Source: Mycolicibacterium litorale
GTDB taxonomy: Bacteria > Actinomycetota > Actinomycetes > Mycobacteriales > Mycobacteriaceae
Reading direction: 5' to 3'
Assembly (NCBI RefSeq): GCF_014218295.1
Contig: NZ_AP023287.1
Location: 5,394,001-5,458,000, forward strand
DNA length: 64,000 bases
This document shows positions 25,470 to 33,228 of the stretch, one piece after another (positions within the stretch are counted from its first letter, which is position 1; every line of letters starts with the position of its first letter). The notes under the pieces were generated by a model. It saw only the letters and a list, made by a program, of their open reading frames with translations. It was not told where the DNA came from and made no database searches. The position numbers and the translations under genes were made by a program.

Positions 25470-26429
25470 GTGAGCGCCCGGGAGAGCCGCGCCGGGGTCG
25501 ATCTGACCAACCTCGACCAGCCGCTGAGCCCGGAGGCCGGGGCGACCAAACGCGACCTCGTCGACTACCTGGACGCGGTGGCCGACCGCATCCTGCCCGG
25601 GCTGGCCGGCCGTCCGCTCACGGTGCTGCGGATACTGCGCGGGCAGGCGCCGTTCATGCAGAAGAACGCGCCGAAGTACACCCCGGACTGGGTGAAGACG
25701 GTGTCCATCTGGGCGGAGAGCTCCCACCGGGAGGTGCGCTACCCGCTGTGCGACGACCGGCGCACCCTGCTGTGGCTGGCGAATCAGCGGGCGGTCGAAT
25801 ACCACCCGACGCTCGGACTGGCCGACGACATCTACCGGCCCACCCACCTCGTCCTCGACCTCGACCCGCCCACCGGGGCCGGTTTCACCGCGGTCGTCGA
25901 GGTGGCACACCTGGTCCGGCAGGCGCTGCACGACAGCGGACTGTCCGGTGCGGTCAAGACCAGCGGGGCGAAAGGCCTGCACGTCTTCGTGCCGGTTGAC
26001 GACAGCGCCCCCGTCGAGGACGTCGCCGCCGCGACCAGGGCACTGGCAGCCCGCGCCGAAGCCCTCGATCCCACGGTGGCCACCACGGCGTTCATCGTGG
26101 AGGACCGCCACGGCAAGGTCTTCGTCGACTCCACCCGCGCGGGCGGAGCGACGGTCGCCGCCGCCTACAGTCCCCGGCTGCGCCCGGGCACTCCGGTGTC
26201 GTTTCCCCTCGACTGGTCGGAGTTGTCCGCCGTGGCGCCAACCGATTTCACCGTGCACACCGCGATCGGCGCCCTGGGCGGGCGTGACCCGTGGGCGGAG
26301 TCGATGCCGGCGCCGCAGCGGCTGCCCGACGACCTGATCGAGCACGGCCGCACCATCCCGGTCGCCCGGGTGGCCGCGATGCACGAAGGTAAGCGTCGCG
26401 CCCGCGAACGCCGTACCCGCGGCGAATAG
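25470..26429 (+). CDS. Stand-alone LigD-type polymerase/primase (PolD1/PolD2-like)
   Basis: A 319-residue member of the archaeo-eukaryotic primase superfamily, equivalent to the POL domain of LigD but without ligase or nuclease domains. The metal-binding LVLDLDPP (Asp130, Asp132) and the phosphate-binding KTSGAKGLHVFVP near 170 are present. Mycobacteria encode such free-standing enzymes (PolD1, PolD2), which add short ribonucleotide or deoxynucleotide tracts during gap filling and repair. The GTG start lies 10 bp after the TVP38 gene. No Ku or LigD gene is in the window. Confidence 0.88.
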   Translation: MSARESRAGVDLTNLDQPLSPEAGATKRDLVDYLDAVADRILPGLAGRPLTVLRILRGQAPFMQKNAPKYTPDWVKTVSIWAESSHREVRYPLCDDRRTLLWLANQRAVEYHPTLGLADDIYRPTHLVLDLDPPTGAGFTAVVEVAHLVRQALHDSGLSGAVKTSGAKGLHVFVPVDDSAPVEDVAAATRALAARAEALDPTVATTAFIVEDRHGKVFVDSTRAGGATVAAAYSPRLRPGTPVSFPLDWSELSAVAPTDFTVHTAIGALGGRDPWAESMPAPQRLPDDLIEHGRTIPVARVAAMHEGKRRARERRTRGE

Positions 26430-26601
26430 CACCCACTTCTCCTGCGACGAAATTCAGCTGTCCTCCGCGCGAAGTGACGCGCGTCGCTTTCGGGCCCGGA
26501 AAGTGCCGTCGCACCACTATTGCGCGCCCGCGGAATCAAAACCCTGACCTGCGGGTTTACCAGTTAGACATCAAAGCAGAGGGAAGAAAGAAGCCAAAGA
26601 A

Positions 26602-26850
26602 ATGAAGAAGTTCGGATTCGCAGGCATCGTCGCGGGCGGACTGGTTGCAGGGTTCCTCGGACTGGCCGCCCCCGCGCAGGCCGCTCCGGCCGGGCCGGGT
26701 AACGCCGCCGATGCCATCAGATCGCTGGACGACCGCGGCTATGCGGTGCGGGTCAACCACCAGGGCATGGTCAAGCCGCTCGACCAGTCCAGCATCGTGT
26801 CCGTGCGCTACGACAACGACGACCGCGTCGTCTACGTCACCGTCCGCTGA
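26602..26850 (+). CDS. Small secreted protein (82 aa), unknown function
   Basis: A signal peptide (MKKFGFAGIVAGGLVAGFLG, cleavage after AQA) leaves a mature chain of about 52 residues (DDRGYAVRVNHQGMVKPL, SSIVSVRYDNDDRVVYVTVR). It has no cysteines and ends in two likely beta strands. It stands alone as a transcription unit: an AT-richer 170-bp upstream region, a purine-rich ribosome-binding site (GAGGGAAGAAAG) and a strong terminator just after the stop. Confidence 0.75.
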   Translation: MKKFGFAGIVAGGLVAGFLGLAAPAQAAPAGPGNAADAIRSLDDRGYAVRVNHQGMVKPLDQSSIVSVRYDNDDRVVYVTVR

Positions 26851-26863
26851 CACCCGACCACCG

Positions 26864-26894
26864 ACAAGGGGCACCCGATTCGGGTGCCCCTTGT
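26864..26894 (+). terminator. Strong hairpin terminator
   Basis: A 14-bp perfect stem (ACAAGGGGCACCCG pairing with its complement at 26881-26894) around a 3-nt loop, 13 bp after the small secreted gene. The T-rich trailing part (TTGTTCG) is short. It is also symmetrical enough to serve the convergent SnoaL-like gene that ends at 26916. Confidence 0.85.
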
Positions 26895-26915
26895 TCGTGT
26901 CCCAGACCCGGGCCG

Positions 26916-27371
26916 TCACAATCCAAGGTCGGTGAGCCCGGGATGGTCGGGCGGCCGCGGTCCGCTGCGGTCCCAGTGGAACAGCCGGTCGGCCGTGCCG
27001 ATCGGGATGTCGTTGATGCTGGCGTGGCGCGTCTTCATCAGTCCGTCCGCGGCGAACTCCCAGTTCTCGTTGCCGTACGCGCGGAACCAGGCCCCGTCCG
27101 CGTCGTGGTACTCGTAGGCGAAGCGGACGGCGATCCGGTCCTCACCGAAGGCCCAGAGCTCCTTGATGAGGCGGTATTCCCGTTCGTGGGCCCACTTGTC
27201 GGTGAGGAACCCGATGATCTCCTCCCGCCCGCGCAGGAACGTGGAGCGGTTGCGCCACCGGCTGTCGGGGGTGTACCCCTGTGCGACCCGCTGCGGATCG
27301 CGGGTGTTCCACATGTCCTCTGCGGCACGGACTTTCGCGATCGCCGTCGCCAGGGTGAATGGTGGTTTCAC
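26916..27371 (-). CDS. SnoaL/NTF2-like protein (DUF1348 type)
   Basis: A 151-residue protein with the NTF2 cone fold pattern: [52 protein letters not shown] and a C-terminal [18 protein letters not shown]. The family-typical ending [13 protein letters not shown] is present. Such proteins are small enzymes or ligand binders; no function is assigned. The GTG start lies 2 bp upstream of the stop position of the SDR gene, which is transcribed first, so the two form an operon. Confidence 0.8.
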   Translation of the reverse strand: MKPPFTLATAIAKVRAAEDMWNTRDPQRVAQGYTPDSRWRNRSTFLRGREEIIGFLTDKWAHEREYRLIKELWAFGEDRIAVRFAYEYHDADGAWFRAYGNENWEFAADGLMKTRHASINDIPIGTADRLFHWDRSGPRPPDHPGLTDLGL

Positions 27372-27373
27372 GG

Positions 27374-28213
27374 TCAGCCGTCCTGCGCCGCCACCCGGGC
27401 GCGTTCCCTCATCGAGGCGACGACTCCGCCGTCGTTGAGGATGTCGGTGCCCGTGAGGTAGCCGGCCCGCTCGCTCGCGCAGAACGCCAGCAGCTCGGCC
27501 ATCTCCTCCGGTCTGCCCCATCGGGGCACCGCGGCGTCGGCGACCATCGCGCCCGCCCCGGCCTGCTCCTCCAACCGGCCCATCTCGGTGTCGATGGAAC
27601 CCGGTGAGACCGACACGATGCGCAGCCCCCTGCCGTTGAACCGCTCCGCTTGTGCGCTGCTGTACCACCTCACGAAGGCCTTGCTCAGGGCGTAGGCCAG
27701 GCCGGAGCGCGCCTCCTCGGGAGCCATCTCGCAGGCCGCCGACATGTCGGTCATGAACGCGTCCTCGTCGTCGAGTGCGCGGGGGAACTGACCGGTGGGG
27801 ATGATCTCGTCGGGCAGCATGTGCGCCGCCATCGACGCCACGTTGACGATGGCGGCGCCGTCGCCCGCGGTCCGGTAGAACGCCTCGTTGACGTTGACGG
27901 TGCCGATCGCGTTGGTGCGCATGACGTGTTCGGCGTCCCCCATACTCGGGCTGACCCCCGCGGTGTGGATCACCGATGCGATCGGCCCGAGGCTCGATGC
28001 GGTGTCGAACAGGTCGGCCACCGCCTGCCGGTCGGTGACGTCGCCGTGGACGGCCGTGGGCGTGATGCCGAGATCCTCGAGCGCCGCGACGGCGCCGTCC
28101 AGGCGGTCCTTGCGCACGTCGCAGAGGACCACCGTGTGGTCGCGGCCGACGACCCGGGCCGTCGCCACCCCCATACCGCCCGCGCCGCCCGTGATCACCG
28201 ATATTCGACTCAT
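27374..28213 (-). CDS. Short-chain dehydrogenase/reductase
   Basis: A 279-residue [11 protein letters not shown] lies at about residues 8-15, Asp in LCDV follows, HTAGVSP sits in the middle, and YALSKAF supplies the catalytic Tyr and Lys. The C-terminal [20 protein letters not shown] is typical of classical SDRs. An Asp at the end of the second beta strand favours NAD. I place the start at MSRISVI, preceded by GAGGG. It leads a two-gene operon with the NTF2-like protein and is divergent from a methyltransferase gene (43 bp apart). Confidence 0.85.
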   Translation of the reverse strand: MSRISVITGGAGGMGVATARVVGRDHTVVLCDVRKDRLDGAVAALEDLGITPTAVHGDVTDRQAVADLFDTASSLGPIASVIHTAGVSPSMGDAEHVMRTNAIGTVNVNEAFYRTAGDGAAIVNVASMAAHMLPDEIIPTGQFPRALDDEDAFMTDMSAACEMAPEEARSGLAYALSKAFVRWYSSAQAERFNGRGLRIVSVSPGSIDTEMGRLEEQAGAGAMVADAAVPRWGRPEEMAELLAFCASERAGYLTGTDILNDGGVVASMRERARVAAQDG

Positions 28214-28256
28214 CCCTCGACCGTATACACCCGACGGTGTCGGTACGTTGGTAACG

Positions 28257-29093
28257 GTGAACCACACAGAGGGCGAGAAGGTCGACGCCGGCGCTCTGGA
28301 GGGCGTTTCGGAGACCGCGCTGCTGACGCTGAACGGCCGGGCCCATCAGGCCCGCCACCCGAACGCGATCATCGACGACCCGATGGCGATCCGGCTCGTC
28401 GACTCCATCGACTTCGACTTCGACAAGTTCGGCCGCAAGGGCCAGGAGATGGCGCTGCGCTCACTGGCTTTCGACAGGGCCGCGCTCCAGTACCTCGACG
28501 CGCACCCGGCCACCACCGTCGTCGCGCTGGCCGAAGGCCTCCAGACCAGCTTCTGGCGGCTCAGCAGCGCGCGCCCCGACCTCGAATTTGCGTGGGTGAC
28601 AGTCGATTTCCCACCGATCATCGAGCTGCGTAAACGCCTGCTGCCACCCTCGGACCGGATCACCACGCTCGCGCAGTCGGCGCTCGACTTCTCTTGGATG
28701 GACCGGGTGAACTCCGACAGCGGTGTCTTCATTACCGCGGAGGGTCTGCTGATGTATCTGCAGCCCGAGGAGGCGATGAGCCTGATCCGCGAGTGCGCCA
28801 AGCGTTTTCCGGGCGGCCAGATGATCTTCGACCTACCGCCGGTGCTGGTGAAGAAGTTGGCGCCCAAGGGGATGCGGGCCTCCCGCCGCTACCGCGTGCC
28901 ACCGATGCCCTTCAGCCTGTCGCCGGCCCAGCTGGCCGACCTCGCTCACACGGTGCCGGGCATCCGCGCCGTGCACGACCTGCCGATGCCGCAGGGCCGC
29001 GGCCCGATCTTCCGCACGGTGTTCCCCGCCTTCTGGCGGTTCGGGCCCACCAAGAACTACCGCGGCGCCTACACGCTGCTCGAATTCGGATAG
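28257..29093 (+). CDS. Class I SAM-dependent methyltransferase (LCMT/PPM type)
   Basis: A 278-residue protein of the large mycobacterial family of leucine-carboxyl-methyltransferase-like enzymes. Signs are an N-terminal [15 protein letters not shown], then [15 protein letters not shown] (SAM loop), [15 protein letters not shown], and [13 protein letters not shown]. The substrate is probably a small acid or lipid. GTG start at 28257. The region shared with the divergent SDR gene is only 43 bp. Confidence 0.85.
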   Translation: MNHTEGEKVDAGALEGVSETALLTLNGRAHQARHPNAIIDDPMAIRLVDSIDFDFDKFGRKGQEMALRSLAFDRAALQYLDAHPATTVVALAEGLQTSFWRLSSARPDLEFAWVTVDFPPIIELRKRLLPPSDRITTLAQSALDFSWMDRVNSDSGVFITAEGLLMYLQPEEAMSLIRECAKRFPGGQMIFDLPPVLVKKLAPKGMRASRRYRVPPMPFSLSPAQLADLAHTVPGIRAVHDLPMPQGRGPIFRTVFPAFWRFGPTKNYRGAYTLLEFG

Positions 29094-29109
29094 TGCGACC
29101 GCCGAGCCC

Positions 29110-29664
29110 TCATCCCACCGCGTCGGTGAGAAGGCGCGCGATGCGGCGATGGACGGTTTCGGTGTCGTCCTCGACGGCGACCGTCGACAGGAGCAGCGCC
29201 GCACCGGCCGCCATGGCGAGGACCGCGCGGGCGCTCTCGGCGTCGTCGTCCGCACCGGAGGAGAACAGTTCCACCGCCGGGCCGCTGAACTCGCCCCACA
29301 GCCGGCGCCGCATCTGGTCGTTCTCGGCCATCGCGAGCAGGAGCCCGGGTGCCGCCGCCCGCACCTCGGGGCGGGCGAACAGCTGCCTGCTGCCGCGCAC
29401 CACCCAGTCGACCCACCCGCGCCGGTCGGTCCCGGCGAACGGCGTCAGGTCCGGGGTGTCGCCGAGGATGGCGTGGAAGACCAACTCGGCCTTCGACGGC
29501 CAGCGCCGGTTGATGCTCGAACGGCTCACCCCGGAGCGCACCGCGATCTGACGCACGCTGAGGTCGTCCCAGCCGGTCTCCACCAGAAGCTGGCGGGTCA
29601 CCGCCAGGACCCGCTCGTCGATCGAGGTGTCTCTGGGCCGCCCCTGCGCCTTCGCGTCCGCCAC
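29110..29664 (-). CDS. TetR family transcriptional regulator
   Basis: A 184-residue protein with HTH segment LSVRQIAVRSGVSRSSINRRW after the basic QGRPRD stretch, and a C-terminal TetR_C-type helical domain. The GTG at 29664 gives a start like that of relatives (MADAKAQGRPRD); a TTG four codons upstream is less likely. It is divergent from the PucR-type regulator gene (start 29757) and convergent with the methyltransferase gene. Confidence 0.8.
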   Translation of the reverse strand: MADAKAQGRPRDTSIDERVLAVTRQLLVETGWDDLSVRQIAVRSGVSRSSINRRWPSKAELVFHAILGDTPDLTPFAGTDRRGWVDWVVRGSRQLFARPEVRAAAPGLLLAMAENDQMRRRLWGEFSGPAVELFSSGADDDAESARAVLAMAAGAALLLSTVAVEDDTETVHRRIARLLTDAVG

Positions 29665-29756
29665 CCCGCAATTCAACCCCGAGCGGCGTTCACGCTGGTG
29701 GCGCCCCTGTGAGCCAACGGTTTAGGCTGATCGGACGGTCGGCGTGGGGAGCATGA

Positions 29757-31340
29757 GTGGTCACATTGGACCGGCTCGTCAACGTGCTGGGCGGCTACGG
29801 GGTCGCACTCAGGGCGTCGTCGGTGCCGCGATCCACCGAATTGCGCAGCGTGGTGATCCGCGAGGAACGCGACGTGGTCGGCGACGTGCTGCTGGCGGTC
29901 GGCGCGGATTCGGTGGCGACCGCGCTCGCGTGGGCGGGCGCGGCCCGCGCCGCGGTGGTCCTGGTGCGCGGCGACGCCGACGGCATCGACCACGGCGTCG
30001 ACCACGGCGTCGACCACGGCGTCGCCTCGGCGGAACCGGGACCGGTCGCGATCCTCACCGTCGACCCCGACGTGTCGTGGAGCGAGCTGGCCGCGGTGGT
30101 GTTCGGGTTGGTGCTCGAGGGCCGCGAGACCGAATCCGGGCGTGGGCCCACCGATCTGTTCGCCCTGGCCGACAGCCTCGCGGACGCGATCGGCGGTGCG
30201 GTGACGATCGAGGACCGGCACTGGCGGGTGCTGGCCTATTCGCGGCTGCAGGTGCACGCCGACGACGCGCGGGTCGAGACCATCCTCGGCAGGCAGGCGC
30301 CCGACCGGCTGCGCGCCCTGTTCACCGCCCGCGGCGTCGCCAAACACCTGGCCGCCTCCGACGACCCCCTGTTCATCGACCCGGCGCCCGAGGAGGGCCT
30401 GGCCGGGCGCATGGTGATCGCCGCCCGCGCGGGCCGCGAACTGCTCGGCTCGGTGTGGGTGGCGTGCGCCGAGGAATTGCGCGGCGACCAGCTTCGCGCG
30501 TTGGCCGACGGCGCCCGCATGGTCGCACTGCACCTGCTGCGCTCGCGCGCCAGCGCCGACCTGGAGCGCCAGGTCGAGTCGGATCTGGTGATCGGGCTGC
30601 TCGACGGCACCGTGGACGCGCCCACAGTGGTGAGCAAGCTGGCGTTGCCGCCGGCGGGGTTGCGGGTCATCGCGCTGCGGGCCCGTCTCGGCGAGGAACG
30701 CCACGCCGCGCTGCTGCTGGCGTTCGAGCGCGCCACCATGGGGTTCGGCTGGTCTCGGCCGGGACGCAGCACGCTGTCGGACACCACGGTCTACACCGTG
30801 CTGCCCAGCGAACCGGCGCACGTCGCGCGCCACTGGGTCGACAGCCTGCGGGCCGCACTGCCGGACCGGGCCACGCTGTTCGCCGGGATCAGCACGACCG
30901 CAACGGTTCTGGAGTTGCCGACCGCCCGCGACGAGGCCGACGAGTGCCTGGCGCTGCACGAGATGCAGGGCGGGGTCGGCGACGCGCCCGCCTACGACGA
31001 GTCCTGGGACGACATCGTGCTGCGGCGGCTGCGGATCGCGGCCCGTGTCGGCCGCACCCCCCAGCGCGGTCCGGTGGCCGATCTGCGCCGTCACGACGCA
31101 CACCACGCCACCCGCTACGTCGACACCCTGCGGGCCTGGCTGGCCGCCCAGGGTGATCTGCACGAGGCGGCCGAGCGCCTGGGCGTGCACGAGAACACGG
31201 TGCGCTACCGCCTGCGCAAGATGGCCGAGGTCACCGAGCTCGATCTCACCGACGCGCGCAAGCGGCTGGCGATGACCGTCGAACTCGCCGCCACCGATGA
31301 CGACGGTTTCGCGTTGTCCGAAGCCGACAAATCGTCGTAG
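29757..31340 (+). CDS. PucR/CdaR-type transcriptional regulator
   Basis: A 527-residue regulator with an N-terminal PucR-like sensor, a central GGDEF-like/GAF-type region and a C-terminal PucR HTH (GDLHEAAERLGVHENTVRYRL with LRKMAE). Such proteins often activate purine, amino-acid or hydantoin catabolism genes. Here the next gene encodes a DadA-like oxidoreductase. An imperfect tandem repeat gives a VDHGVDHGVDHG stretch near residue 80. TAGGCT at 29723-29728 could be a -10 box. Confidence 0.85.
   Translation: MVTLDRLVNVLGGYGVALRASSVPRSTELRSVVIREERDVVGDVLLAVGADSVATALAWAGAARAAVVLVRGDADGIDHGVDHGVDHGVASAEPGPVAILTVDPDVSWSELAAVVFGLVLEGRETESGRGPTDLFALADSLADAIGGAVTIEDRHWRVLAYSRLQVHADDARVETILGRQAPDRLRALFTARGVAKHLAASDDPLFIDPAPEEGLAGRMVIAARAGRELLGSVWVACAEELRGDQLRALADGARMVALHLLRSRASADLERQVESDLVIGLLDGTVDAPTVVSKLALPPAGLRVIALRARLGEERHAALLLAFERATMGFGWSRPGRSTLSDTTVYTVLPSEPAHVARHWVDSLRAALPDRATLFAGISTTATVLELPTARDEADECLALHEMQGGVGDAPAYDESWDDIVLRRLRIAARVGRTPQRGPVADLRRHDAHHATRYVDTLRAWLAAQGDLHEAAERLGVHENTVRYRLRKMAEVTELDLTDARKRLAMTVELAATDDDGFALSEADKSS
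29988..30023 (+). repeat. Three 12-bp tandem copies inside the PucR gene
   Basis: Three exact copies of GACCACGGCGTC encode Asp-His-Gly-Val repeats. An in-frame 12-bp tandem repeat is prone to slippage, so the number of copies may differ among strains without breaking the frame. Confidence 0.9.
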
Positions 31341-31395
31341 CCGCGTTGTCCTCGCGGGGCAACCGTCCACGCCGGGGGGCTCGACATCATCAGTG

Positions 31396-31411
31396 GGGAC
31401 AGTGGTGTCCC
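31396..31411. promoter_or_regulatory. Inverted repeat GGGACA-GTGG-TGTCCC upstream of DadA-like gene
   Basis: A perfect 6-bp inverted repeat with a 4-bp centre, between the PucR stop and the oxidoreductase ATG at 31427. It could be an operator for the PucR regulator or a hairpin just upstream of the GGAGG ribosome-binding site. No experiment or second copy distinguishes these. Confidence 0.45.
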
Positions 31412-31426
31412 AGTGGAGGTGACGTG

Positions 31427-32680
31427 ATGTTCGGCGGCGACGGATTCGACGGCGGGCCGCGATCGGTGATCGTGGTGGGTGCCGGCATCGTCGGCCTGTC
31501 CACCGCGTGGTTCCTGCAGGAACGCGGCATCGAGGTGACGGTCGTCGACCGCGACGGTGTCGCCGCGGGCGCGTCGTGGGGCAACGCCGGGTGGGTGTCG
31601 CCGGCGCTGACGATCCCGCTCAACCAGCCGTCGGTGCTGGGCTACGGGTTGCGGTCGCTGGCCGATCCGGCGGCCCCGCTGCATGTCCCCGCCCGCGCCG
31701 ACGTCCGGCTGTGGTCGTTCCTGACCCGGTTCGCCGCGAACTGCCGGCGCTCGTCGTGGAACCGCGCGGTCACCGCGAACCTGCCCTTCAACGCCGAATG
31801 CCTGGAGGCCTTCGACGTGCTCACCGCGAACGGGGTGGACGTACCGACCACCGACGGCCCGATCACCGCGATGTTCACCGCCGAGCGGCACGCCGCGCAC
31901 CTGGTCGAGGAGCTGCGCGCGTTGCGCGACGCCGGACAGGACGTCGCCTACCGCCGTCTGACCCGGGACCAGCTCGCCGACCAGGTGCCGCTGGCGTCAC
32001 CGGCGGCAGCGATCGGGATCAGCGTGGAGGGTCAACGGTTCGTCGACCCCGGGCGGTTCACCCACGCACTGGCCGACGCCGTCGTGGCGCGCGGCGCCAC
32101 CATCACCTCGCTCGACGTCGTCGACGTGCTGCCGGACCGTCGCGGTGTGCGCGTCTACCCCCGCACCGGCACCCCGCTGACGGCCGACGCCGCGGTGATC
32201 GCCACCGGCGCCTGGCTGTCGTCGCTCGCCGGCCGTTGGGTCCGCACCCCGGTGCGCGCCGGTCGCGGCTACTCGTTCACCGTGCCCGTCGACCGCCCGG
32301 TGCCGGGTCCGGTCTATCTGCCCGAGGTGCGCGTGGCGTGTACGCCGTACCAGGGTGCCCTGCGCGTCGCGGGCACGATGGAGTTCCGCGGCCCGGACGA
32401 GCCGCTCATCCCGGCCCGGGTCGAGGCCATCGTCGCCTCCGCCGCACCGATGTTCGAGGGCGTGCGGTGGGCCGAGCGCACCGCCGAATGGGTGGGCCCC
32501 CGGCCCGTCACCACCGACGGCCGGCCGCTGATCGGCGCGGTGGCGCCCGGCGTGTACGTCGCCGGCGGCCACGGTATGTGGGGGCTGGCCCACGGTCCCG
32601 TCACCGGCCGGCTGTTGGCCGAGCACATCAGCACCGGCAAGCAACCCGAGGCGCTCAGGGCCGTCGACCCGCTGCGCTAG
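31427..32680 (+). CDS. FAD-dependent D-amino-acid dehydrogenase-like oxidoreductase (DadA/DAO)
   Basis: A 417-residue flavoprotein. The Rossmann motif VVGAGIVGLSTAWFLQERG lies at residues 15-33, followed by VVDRDGVAAGASWGNAGWVSP, which is very typical of DadA. The C-terminal GVYVAGGHGMWGLAHGPVTG completes the FAD site. It probably oxidises a D-amino acid or related imino acid. The ATG at 31427 follows TGGAGGTG. The PucR-type regulator directly upstream on the same strand is its likely controller. Confidence 0.87.
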   Translation: MFGGDGFDGGPRSVIVVGAGIVGLSTAWFLQERGIEVTVVDRDGVAAGASWGNAGWVSPALTIPLNQPSVLGYGLRSLADPAAPLHVPARADVRLWSFLTRFAANCRRSSWNRAVTANLPFNAECLEAFDVLTANGVDVPTTDGPITAMFTAERHAAHLVEELRALRDAGQDVAYRRLTRDQLADQVPLASPAAAIGISVEGQRFVDPGRFTHALADAVVARGATITSLDVVDVLPDRRGVRVYPRTGTPLTADAAVIATGAWLSSLAGRWVRTPVRAGRGYSFTVPVDRPVPGPVYLPEVRVACTPYQGALRVAGTMEFRGPDEPLIPARVEAIVASAAPMFEGVRWAERTAEWVGPRPVTTDGRPLIGAVAPGVYVAGGHGMWGLAHGPVTGRLLAEHISTGKQPEALRAVDPLR

Positions 32681-32696
32681 CACAGACCCGCATCGA

Positions 32697-32733
32697 GTCG
32701 TCAGGGGCGGAGCATCGACCCGCCCCTGACGAC
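32697..32733 (+). terminator. Hairpin terminator after the DadA-like gene
   Basis: A 14-bp perfect stem (GTCGTCAGGGGCGG with its complement at 32720-32733) with a 9-nt loop, 17 bp after the stop codon. No clear T-run follows, as is common for mycobacterial terminators. It separates the oxidoreductase gene from the GreA-like gene. Confidence 0.7.
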
Positions 32734-32762
32734 GATTTCCGCTATCCACGAGGAGTACGAAT

Positions 32763-33224
32763 ATGACCACCGCTCAACGCTTCTGGATGACCCCCGCGGC
32801 CTACGCGCGGCTGCAGGACGAGCTGACCGAGCTGCGGACGCTGATCGCCACGGAAGCCGCCGACGACAGCCAGGAGAACACCGTCGCGGTGCAGCGGGCC
32901 CGCCAGACCCGCATCCAGCAGATCCACGACCTGCTGCTGCACGCCGTGGTGGGTGAGGATCCGCCCGACGACGGTATCGCCGAGCCCGGCATGGTGCTGA
33001 CCGTGCGGTTCGACGAGACCGGTGACCAGGAGACGTTCCTGCTCGGCGTCCGCGGCGCGGAGTACGGCGACCTCGAGGTGTACTCGGTGAACTCGCCGTT
33101 GGGCGAGGCGCTGATCGGGGCGCGCCCGGGTGACCGACGCAGCTATGCCGTGCCCAGCGGCGCCGAGATCCCGGTGACACTGCTCAAGGCGGTGCCGTAC
33201 GGGATGCACCACCCGCGCGACTGA
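32763..33224 (+). CDS. GreA/GreB-family (Rnk-like) protein
   Basis: A 153-residue protein with an N-terminal coiled coil (residues 10-60: ARLQDELTELRTLIATEAAD, then VQRARQTRIQQIHDLL) and a C-terminal FKBP-like domain (VLTVRFDETGDQETFLLGV, SPLGEALIGARPGDRRSY). The SPLGEALIGARPGD segment is a GreA_GreB hallmark. It is divergent from canonical GreA and resembles the mycobacterial Rv3788-type paralogue that binds RNA polymerase. The acidic tip residues for transcript cleavage are not clear by eye, so cleavage activity is uncertain. Confidence 0.82.
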   Translation: MTTAQRFWMTPAAYARLQDELTELRTLIATEAADDSQENTVAVQRARQTRIQQIHDLLLHAVVGEDPPDDGIAEPGMVLTVRFDETGDQETFLLGVRGAEYGDLEVYSVNSPLGEALIGARPGDRRSYAVPSGAEIPVTLLKAVPYGMHHPRD

Positions 33225-33228
33225 TCGC

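Noticed and set aside
29157..29170. Second copy of the selC-selA palindrome arm (TTTCGGTGTCGTC)
   Set aside because: Lies inside a TetR coding frame, has no matching second arm nearby, and is short enough to be chance.
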